From positions 1 through 6,524 of the forward strand of contig CAMTFT010000104.1 in NCBI GenBank assembly GCA_947071365.1: a DNA stretch of 6,524 nt, in the 5' to 3' direction. Shown here piece by piece: positions 1 to 5,444 of this stretch (position 1 is its first letter; each line of letters begins with the position of its first letter). Under the pieces are notes generated by a model, which worked only from the letters and a program-made list of their open reading frames with translations, did not search any database and was not told the origin of the DNA. Source of the DNA: an uncultured bacterium. Lineage in GTDB: Bacteria; Bacillota; Clostridia; Lachnospirales; Lachnospiraceae. Both the position numbers and the translations under genes were made by a program.

Positions 1-44
1 ATGTAGCTCCGTCTCGTGGGCTCGGAGATGTGTATAAGAGACAG
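1..44 (+). other. Illumina Nextera adapter and index remnant (artefact)
   Basis: This stretch is synthetic, not genomic. Bases 11-44 match the 34-base Nextera transposase read-2 adapter as I remember it; within it, bases 26-44 (AGATGTGTATAAGAGACAG) are the 19-bp hyperactive Tn5 mosaic end. Bases 3-10 (GTAGCTCC) sit exactly where the 8-base i7 index lies, and bases 1-2 (AT) fit the end of the P7 flow-cell sequence. The reverse complement, GGAGCTAC, corresponds from memory to index N718 of the Nextera XT v2 set; that identification is less certain than the adapter itself. The permease reading frame stays open downstream of base 45 but meets a stop (TAA, 35-37) inside the adapter, as expected for a chimaeric junction. 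Genomic sequence starts at base 45, and this should be trimmed before annotation. Confidence 0.97.
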
Positions 45-490
45 TCATATGGCTGATCTGCGTTCTTATTATTGTCGTGCTGGTCTATAAGACCCGGTTT
101 GGAATCTGCATCGAAAGCTACGGAGATAACAGCAGGGCAACGAGAATAGCGGGAATCAATACGGTCATGGTCATCACGTCCTGCTACGTGATCTGCAATA
201 TACTTGCATGTATTGCGGGCTTTGTGGAGATGGGATATTCTTCTATCGTGGACCCGGGAAATATGGGACTCTCCAAGGAGATGGACGCGATTGCGGCTAC
301 CGTGCTGGGAGGAACGTCTATCGATGGAGGAAAGCCCCACGTGTGGGGCACTGTATTTGGGGCAATGGTGCTTCAGATGATCACGATCATGGTCAATATG
401 AATAACGTACCGGCATCCTACGCGAAGATTATCAAGGCTGTAATAATCGTTCTGGCAGTATATCTGCAGGGAAACAGGAAAAATGATTAA
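45..490 (+). CDS. Sugar ABC transporter permease, RbsC family (5'-truncated)
   Basis: C-terminal part, about 147 residues, of an inner-membrane permease of the RbsC/CUT2 sugar importer family, whose full-length members are about 320 residues. The open frame continues upstream of the GTG at 77 through base 47 to the adapter junction, so no real start lies in the window. Visible signatures are the cytoplasmic loop TRFGICIESYGDNSRATRIA followed by GINT, which corresponds to the family's loop facing the ATPase, and the late motif ATVLGGTSIDGGKPHVWGT. Hydrophobic segments lie before the first loop (IWLICVLIIVVLVY), after it (VMVITSCYVICNILACIAGF), and near the end (TVFGAMVLQMITIMV and AVIIVLAVYLQ). 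The next gene encodes a second, non-identical permease 16 bases downstream, so the two probably form a heterodimeric channel as in RhaPQ- or LsrCD-type importers. The binding protein and ATPase are presumably upstream. The exact substrate is inferred only from the aldolase and kinase that follow. Confidence 0.93.
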
Positions 491-494
491 GGAT

Positions 495-499
495 GGAGG
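495..499 (+). promoter_or_regulatory. Shine-Dalgarno site deciding the second permease start
   Basis: GGAGG lies 7 bases before the ATG at 507, an ideal spacing. An in-frame ATG at 483 would add eight residues and overlap the upstream gene by 8 bases, but it has only weaker purine-rich sequence ahead of it (AGGGA at 468-472, and AGGAA at 476-480, which is very close). The protein from 507 begins MKKTNVIKK, a typical positively charged cytoplasmic N-terminus for a permease, so 507 is preferred. Confidence 0.75.
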
Positions 500-506
500 C
501 CAGATA

Positions 507-1496
507 ATGAAAAAGACAAATGTGATAAAAAAGATAACTCATTTTTTAGGCGAGAACGCTTCCATAATAGGACTTATTTTTATGCTGATGGTGGGGACGG
601 CGATCAATTCAAGTTTTCTGACGCTTGATAATATTTCCAATATCCTGCGGCAGATGAGCACGATTTCCATTGTAACGCTCGGCATGGCTGTCGTGATCAT
701 CAGCGGTTCGATCGACTTAAGCGTAGGATCCCTTTTCTGTCTGACGGCTTTCATAGCCAGCTATTTAAGCCAGTACAATACGCTTCTGGCAGTGGTGGGA
801 ACACTCCTGGCCGGAATCCTGATCGGAGGGATCAACGGTTTTCTTGTGACGAAAATGAAGGTACATCCGTGGATCGCGACGCTGTCAATGATGCTGGGGC
901 TTCGCGGGCTGGTTCTGATTCTGACCGGTGAGAACACGTACAAGCCCGGGCGGGAGAATGTGGCCTTTGAGAGCATTGCCAGGGGCGGGATCGGATCGTT
1001 TTTTAATTACCCGCTGATCATCATGGTGGTACTTGTCGTTTTATTTGCACTGATGATGAAGTATACGCGGATCGGCCGGGACTTTTATGTGTGCGGAGGC
1101 AACCGGGAAGCGGCCCGGATGATGGGTATCGACGTGGAGCGGGCCGTAAACGTATCTTTTATACTGTGTGGTTTTACGTGTGCCGTCTCAGGTATTATTC
1201 TGGCGGCCCGTCTCGGATCGGTTTCTCCTCTGGCGGGGGACGGAAATGAGATGTACGCGATCGCTTCCTGTGTGGTGGGAGGCGTGTATCTGACTGGCGG
1301 AAGAGGAAAAATACACGGCGCCTTTATCGGTTCCATGATCATTGGGCTGCTGACAAATATCTTCAACATGCAGTCGTTACTGAGTACCTTCTGGGAGAGC
1401 GTGATCACAGGATCGCTTGTATTGATCGTCGTATTGCTCCAGCAGGTATCGGCAGTGAGGGCAGAACATAACAGAAAAATTAATGAGAATGTATAG
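507..1496 (+). CDS. Sugar ABC transporter permease, RbsC family (complete)
   Basis: Complete RbsC-type (CUT2) permease of 329 residues, a normal length for the family. It should sit in the cytoplasmic membrane and pair with the preceding permease to form the sugar channel. The family hallmark VVIISGSIDLSVGS lies at about residues 62-75, and the ATPase-facing loop TRIGRDFYVCGGNREAARMM followed by GIDV at about 187-210. The late motif is ASCVVGGVYLTGGRG at about 253-267, where most relatives have LGG followed by S/T. Hydrophobic stretches spread over the whole length fit eight to ten membrane passes. The C-terminal tail (VRAEHNRKINENV) is short and polar. Start 507 is chosen on its ribosome binding site; 483 is the alternative. 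It lies 16 bases after the first permease and 17 bases before the aldolase gene, in an evident operon. Substrate class (6-deoxy sugar, for example L-rhamnose or L-fucose) is inferred from the neighbours; ribose, AI-2 or another monosaccharide cannot be excluded from the permease alone. Confidence 0.94.
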   Translation: MKKTNVIKKITHFLGENASIIGLIFMLMVGTAINSSFLTLDNISNILRQMSTISIVTLGMAVVIISGSIDLSVGSLFCLTAFIASYLSQYNTLLAVVGTLLAGILIGGINGFLVTKMKVHPWIATLSMMLGLRGLVLILTGENTYKPGRENVAFESIARGGIGSFFNYPLIIMVVLVVLFALMMKYTRIGRDFYVCGGNREAARMMGIDVERAVNVSFILCGFTCAVSGIILAARLGSVSPLAGDGNEMYAIASCVVGGVYLTGGRGKIHGAFIGSMIIGLLTNIFNMQSLLSTFWESVITGSLVLIVVLLQQVSAVRAEHNRKINENV

Positions 1497-1513
1497 ACAG
1501 AAAGGGAGACAGT

Positions 1514-2311
1514 ATGAGAACATTTATTTCAGAAAAAGAGGCAAAAGAACTGATCTGCTCCATTGGAGCCAAAATGTATCAGCGGCAGTTTGTATCGGCA
1601 AATGATGGAAACATCACGGTTCGAGTCGGGGAACGTGAGGTGATCGCGACACCCACCGGTGTTTCGAAGGGTGATCTGACACCGGATAAGCTGCTGAAGG
1701 TTGATTTCGACGGAAATATTCTGGAGGGGACATGGAAGCCCACCTCGGAGCTTCCGATGCATCTTCGGATCTATAAGGAGGACGATTCCGTGATGTCTAC
1801 GGCCCATGCGCACCCCTGCTATTTGAATGTCTTTGCAAACATGGGTATGGAGCTGGATCTTTCCATTACTCCGGCGACAGCGGCCATATCAGGAAGAATT
1901 CCTGTAGCGCCGTACCGGAATCCCGGTTCCAATGAGCTGGCAGATTCTGTGGCACCCTATGTGAAGGATTTTAAGGTAGTGCTGCTGGCAAACCACGGCC
2001 CGATCACCTGGGGCAGAACGCCGATCGAAGCGTGGTATACGCTGGAGGATGCGGAGGCGTACGCGAAAATGGCGTTGATCCATAAATTCATTGTGGGAAC
2101 GTACCGCCCGATCACGAAGGAGCAGATCAGGATCCTGGCGGAAACGCATGATATGGATATTAATCCAAGACGCCTTGTAAACGCTCCTGATACGACAACG
2201 AACGGAGAACCGGCGATCTCACTGGATAGCTACGATGCGTCTGCGCTGCATTTATCGGATGAGACGATTGAAAAGCTGGCAGAGAGGATCGCGGCAAAGA
2301 TGAAAGGGTAA
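1514..2311 (+). CDS. Class II aldolase, L-fuculose/L-rhamnulose-1-phosphate type
   Basis: Cytosolic or microcompartment-bound zinc aldolase of the class II aldolase/adducin family, 265 residues. Characterised relatives (FucA, RhaD) split a 6-deoxy-ketose 1-phosphate into dihydroxyacetone phosphate and L-lactaldehyde. Visible active-site features are SANDGN (residues 28-33) and TPTG (46-49) for phosphate binding, the catalytic glutamate in TSEL (E79), and zinc-ligand histidines in AHAH (H98, H100) and NHG (H161). The core resembles the roughly 215-residue FucA. About 50 residues are extra at the C-terminus: a polar linker (about 224-246) and an amphipathic helix (about 247-264, SDETIEKLAERIAAKMKG) resembling a microcompartment encapsulation peptide. 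The region equivalent to E. coli FucA Tyr113 reads SITPATAAISG with no tyrosine, so it is a divergent subfamily. The ATG has GGGAG at 1504-1508, 5 bases upstream. The kinase gene follows after 9 bases. FucA or RhaD specificity cannot be decided here, so no symbol is given. Confidence 0.9.
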   Translation: MRTFISEKEAKELICSIGAKMYQRQFVSANDGNITVRVGEREVIATPTGVSKGDLTPDKLLKVDFDGNILEGTWKPTSELPMHLRIYKEDDSVMSTAHAHPCYLNVFANMGMELDLSITPATAAISGRIPVAPYRNPGSNELADSVAPYVKDFKVVLLANHGPITWGRTPIEAWYTLEDAEAYAKMALIHKFIVGTYRPITKEQIRILAETHDMDINPRRLVNAPDTTTNGEPAISLDSYDASALHLSDETIEKLAERIAAKMKG

Positions 2312-2320
2312 GGTGAGATT

Positions 2321-3808
2321 ATGCGAAGACATCTGGCTGTCGATATAGGGTCTGAAAGCGGAAGAGTCTTTGTGGGATATGTAGAGGACGGCAAAGTTTA
2401 CACAGAGGAGATCCACCGTTTCCGGACACAGTTTATGCAGCTTCGGGACAGAAGCGTGAGAAACATTTACCGTTATCATGAGGAAATTTTGTATGCGCTG
2501 AAACTGTATGCGGAAAAGTACGGGGATGAGCTGGAGAGCATCGGGGTGGACAGTTGGGGCAGCGATTTTGTCCTTCTTGACCGGGATGGAAATATCAGCA
2601 GGCTTCCTGCTTCCTACCGGGCTACCTCAGTGTCCATGGATGCGGCAGAGATCATTGAACAGAAAATGGGGCTTAAGGAGGTCTATTACCGTACCGGAAA
2701 CCAGGCAATGCCTACCGATACATTAAGCCAGCTTGTTCGTCTGATCCGTGACCGGGATCCATCGCTGGACGCTCCAGGGGGCATCCTGTTTATGGGAGAC
2801 GTATATCACTATATGCTGGGCGCAAAGGCCTGCTGTGAGCATTCCCTTGCCAGCTATTCCCGGTTTTACAACAACAGGGAACAGCACTGGGATGAAGAGA
2901 TCATGGAGCGGCTGGGGATTCCGCGAACACTTCAGACGCCGGTGGTCTACGCCGGGGATACGATCGGAACGGTGGATGAGCGGATCCTGGCGGAGGCGGG
3001 AATCCGTGGCGGTGTGAAGATCGTTACGCCGTGTACGCATGATACCTCCTGCGCGGCGCTGGCCGTACCGGATCTGGGGACGGACTGGTTGTTTATCAGC
3101 AGCGGAACGTGGTCACTGATCGGAACGGAGACGCAATCGCCTGTGATGAATGAGATATCATACGCGTATAATCTCTCAAATTCCACAATGCCGCTTAAAA
3201 CAAATATGCTCAAAAAGAATATACAGGGAATGTGGATCATACAGCAGTGCCGTCAGGCTTGGGGGGATTGCTGTTCGTATGCGGAAATCGTGCAGCAGGC
3301 GGAGCAGATTACGGACAATGCATGTTATATTGACGTAGATATGGAAGAATTCTATGCGCCGGAGAACATGCCGAAGGCGGTTTGCAATGCGGTAAAGAGA
3401 GATTTTGGGGTGGAAGTGAACTGGAAAGATATTCCCAGAGTTTCCCGTATCTGTTTTGAAAGCCTGGCATTGAAATATCGCTATTATTCTGATAAGCTGT
3501 TATCAGCAGCGAATAAAAAAGTATCAAAAGTCTATATTTTAGGCGGGGGAAGCTACAATGGGCTGGTTAACCAGTTTACCGCAAATGCAACGGGATATCC
3601 CGTGTATACCGGTGTCTATGAGGGAAGCAATGTTGCGAATGTTCTGCTTCAATCATACGGGTGCGGTGAGATAAAGGACAAAAAAGAAATGCGCCAGATC
3701 GTGTGCAATACGTTTGCAACACAAAAATATACGCCTGAGGATACGGAAGTATGGGACCTGAAATATGAAATTTTCGAAAGAAAGGTTTCTCATAAAGCAC
3801 AGTGGTAA
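2321..3808 (+). CDS. FGGY-family carbohydrate kinase, rhamnulokinase (RhaB)-like
   Basis: Cytosolic ATP-dependent sugar kinase of 495 residues, full length for the FGGY family. RhaB phosphorylates L-rhamnulose at C1, the step before the aldolase encoded just upstream. Visible features are the N-terminal phosphate motif VDIGSESGR (residues 7-15) and SIGVDSWGSDFVLLDRDG (73-90), close to E. coli RhaB SIGIDTWGVDFVLLDQQG. The catalytic aspartate lies in THDTSCA (D241), followed by SSGTWSL (260-266), NIQGMWIIQQ (300-309) and the adenine-site motif ILGGGSYNGLVNQ (406-418). Differences from E. coli RhaB are YRATSV at 99-104 where RhaB has YRDSRT, PTDTLSQL at 131-138 where RhaB has FNTLYQL, and EGSNVAN at 434-440 where RhaB has EASTLGN. 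The substrate could therefore be L-fuculose or another deoxy-ketose. The ribosome binding site AAGGTGA (2310-2316) overlaps the aldolase stop codon, suggesting translational coupling. A terminator follows directly. Family confidence is high, exact substrate moderate. Confidence 0.88.
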   Translation: MRRHLAVDIGSESGRVFVGYVEDGKVYTEEIHRFRTQFMQLRDRSVRNIYRYHEEILYALKLYAEKYGDELESIGVDSWGSDFVLLDRDGNISRLPASYRATSVSMDAAEIIEQKMGLKEVYYRTGNQAMPTDTLSQLVRLIRDRDPSLDAPGGILFMGDVYHYMLGAKACCEHSLASYSRFYNNREQHWDEEIMERLGIPRTLQTPVVYAGDTIGTVDERILAEAGIRGGVKIVTPCTHDTSCAALAVPDLGTDWLFISSGTWSLIGTETQSPVMNEISYAYNLSNSTMPLKTNMLKKNIQGMWIIQQCRQAWGDCCSYAEIVQQAEQITDNACYIDVDMEEFYAPENMPKAVCNAVKRDFGVEVNWKDIPRVSRICFESLALKYRYYSDKLLSAANKKVSKVYILGGGSYNGLVNQFTANATGYPVYTGVYEGSNVANVLLQSYGCGEIKDKKEMRQIVCNTFATQKYTPEDTEVWDLKYEIFERKVSHKAQW

Positions 3809-3854
3809 AAAAATTCCCTGCCAGTTGAAATTTAAACTGACAGGAATTTTTTTT
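3809..3854 (+). terminator. Rho-independent terminator of the sugar operon
   Basis: An imperfect hairpin begins at the kinase stop codon. The 5' arm (to 3826, ending CCAGTT) pairs with AACTGACAGGAAT (3835-3847) around an 8-base loop (GAAATTTA, 3827-3834). There is one C/A mismatch and one bulged C in the stem, and the stem runs into eight T residues (3847-3854). The A-run just after the stop codon extends the pairing and would give a T-run on the opposite strand too, so it could terminate in both directions. It separates the transport/catabolic genes from the two-component genes, only 24 bases before the regulator start codon. Confidence 0.9.
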
Positions 3855-3878
3855 AATATAGAAGCGGGGCGGTGAAGT

Positions 3879-5444
3879 ATGAAACTGTTGATTGTGGATG
3901 ATGAGGAGTTTACCAGGGAATGTATTTCTTCTCAGATTAACTGGAAGTCTTACGGTATTGAGGTAGTCGGTACGGCGATAAACGGAGGGGACGCGCTGAA
4001 TAAAATTCACGCCCTCTCGCCGGATTTTGTCATAACGGATATAAAAATGCCTCAGATGAGCGGCCTGGATCTTCTGGAAGAGATTCAGAAGGAAGGTCTG
4101 GATGTCGAAACGGTCATGCTCAGCGGCTTTGAGGAATTTGAATTTGCACAGAAAGCATTAAATCTGGGGGCAAAGTATTTCTTCCTGAAGCCGGTCGATC
4201 CGGCTGAGTTGCTGAATGCTGTGATTACACTTCAGGATAAAAGGATCGCACGGAAACAGCCGGAGAATAAGGAAAGCCTGGAATCATATCTGAGAAATGT
4301 CCTGTATATGGCATATACTCCCGAAAAACAGGATGAAGAGAATGAAAAGTATGCTGCGATCCGGGATAACTGGCAGGCAATCATTCTTTTGCAGATGGAC
4401 AATATCAGCGAGGCTCTGTACATTGGGGAAAACAGTGCGTACAAGCTGGCTATCAGCAACATTGAAGCATACTCCCGCACCTCGGGGGCCTGCTATCTGC
4501 TGGAAAAAAGCCCGAACAATATTATGATTTACGTTCTGGCTCCGACAAAGGAGCAGGTGGAACAGAATTTAAACAGTATTCTGCTGCTGTTTCAGGAGGC
4601 GCTGCAGCAAGCCTCGTATCAGGATTATGTGGCAGGAGTCAGCACAGTGAACCATACGGTGGATGAATCCAGTAAGTCCTATCTGGAAGCAAGCCGTGCA
4701 CTTAACATGAAATTCATTTATGGGGGCAACAGAGTTTACTATGCAGAAGAGGATGGGGCAGTCCACCGGCGGTCAAGGCCGATGTCAGGCGAGCTGGTAA
4801 AGGAAATCATTGAGAATGCCGTTTATTATAATGAAAAAGAGGTCGATACGCGGATAGAACAGCTCTTTAAAGGGGCAAAGGAACGCGGGATAGAGGCGGA
4901 TGCTTTGCAGCAGGTGGTTTATATGATCGTCACTGGCCTGATAAGACATGAGGCGCTGATCAACATAGATATCAATTCCCTGTATTCGAATCCCAGCTCT
5001 ATTATTATGTCACTTTGTACGTGTGACGATGCTGCGGAAATGGAAAGGAAACTGAAATCTGTACTTCATACGGTTGGCCGGCAGTTAAATAAAGTAAAGA
5101 TCAAAAAACCAAATCAGACGATTACAAAGATCCAGCATTATATTGAGGAACACTACTGGCAGACGGATCTGTCCCTGTCGCGGATCGCAGAGGAGTTTAA
5201 TTTCAGCGCCGCATATCTGTCTGCACTTTTCAAGGCGAACTGCAATCAGAATATCACGGATTACATTAATTCTGTGCGGATTGAAGAGGCGTGCAGGATG
5301 CTGAAACAGGAGAAATATACGGTATCGTGTATTGCGGAGACGGTGGGCTATGCAAATACAACTTATTTTTATAAGGTTTTTAAGAAGATGAAGGGGTGTG
5401 CGCCCAAGGATTATCGGGAAGGGGCAGCAAAACAGACTATATGA
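3879..5444 (+). CDS. YesN-type response regulator with AraC-family DNA-binding domain
   Basis: Cytosolic two-component response regulator of 521 residues. Residues 1 to about 120 form the receiver domain: acidic pocket D7-D8, phospho-accepting D54 in VITDIKMPQMSG, S82 in LSGFEEFEFA and the conserved lysine K104 in FLKPVD. Residues about 125-405 are a long middle region typical of YesN-like regulators, including AGVSTVNHTVDESSKSYLEA followed by SRALNMKF, a stretch I recognise from these proteins but to which I assign no activity. Residues about 414-514 are the AraC-type double helix-turn-helix: LSLSRIAEEFNFSAAYLSAL (first) and YTVSCIAETVGYANTTYFYK (second), ending in the usual KDYR. The ATG at 3879 follows a G-rich but imperfect ribosome site (GGGGCGGTG, 3866-3874). 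The stop overlaps the sensor kinase start at ATGA, so this is its cognate pair. It probably activates transcription of sugar-uptake genes; the adjacent operon is the natural candidate target, but no operator was identified. Confidence 0.95.
   Translation: MKLLIVDDEEFTRECISSQINWKSYGIEVVGTAINGGDALNKIHALSPDFVITDIKMPQMSGLDLLEEIQKEGLDVETVMLSGFEEFEFAQKALNLGAKYFFLKPVDPAELLNAVITLQDKRIARKQPENKESLESYLRNVLYMAYTPEKQDEENEKYAAIRDNWQAIILLQMDNISEALYIGENSAYKLAISNIEAYSRTSGACYLLEKSPNNIMIYVLAPTKEQVEQNLNSILLLFQEALQQASYQDYVAGVSTVNHTVDESSKSYLEASRALNMKFIYGGNRVYYAEEDGAVHRRSRPMSGELVKEIIENAVYYNEKEVDTRIEQLFKGAKERGIEADALQQVVYMIVTGLIRHEALINIDINSLYSNPSSIIMSLCTCDDAAEMERKLKSVLHTVGRQLNKVKIKKPNQTITKIQHYIEEHYWQTDLSLSRIAEEFNFSAAYLSALFKANCNQNITDYINSVRIEEACRMLKQEKYTVSCIAETVGYANTTYFYKVFKKMKGCAPKDYREGAAKQTI

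Noticed and set aside
26..44. A Tn5 transposon end (19-bp mosaic end).
   Set aside because: The flanking bases 11-25 are the specific Nextera adapter sequence and an index-like 8-mer precedes them, so it is a library artefact rather than a native mobile element.
77..79. GTG at 77 as the start of the first permease.
   Set aside because: The frame is open upstream to the adapter junction and encodes continuing membrane-helix sequence, and the product would lack more than half of the family's length. The gene is 5'-truncated.
208..405. Small + strand ORF of 65 codons inside the first permease.
   Set aside because: It is an out-of-frame shadow of a clear RbsC-family coding region, with no ribosome site or recognisable product.
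45..3808. An AI-2 (Lsr) uptake and processing operon, since Lsr also has two permeases and an FGGY kinase.
   Set aside because: The aldolase here is a zinc class II enzyme, unlike the class I LsrF, and the kinase is closest by eye to RhaB.
3825..3857. Possible promoter with TTGAAA (3825-3830) and TTTAAT (3852-3857).
   Set aside because: The spacer would be 21 bases, too long for a housekeeping promoter, and both elements belong to the terminator hairpin loop and T-run. The alternative CTGACA (3837-3842) is too close to the same -10 (9 bases).
3576..4010. Antisense ORF of 144 codons spanning the terminator region.
   Set aside because: It overlaps the kinase end, the hairpin and the regulator start in antisense. 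Its translation is low-complexity and unlike any family I know, and both strong + strand genes account for the sequence.
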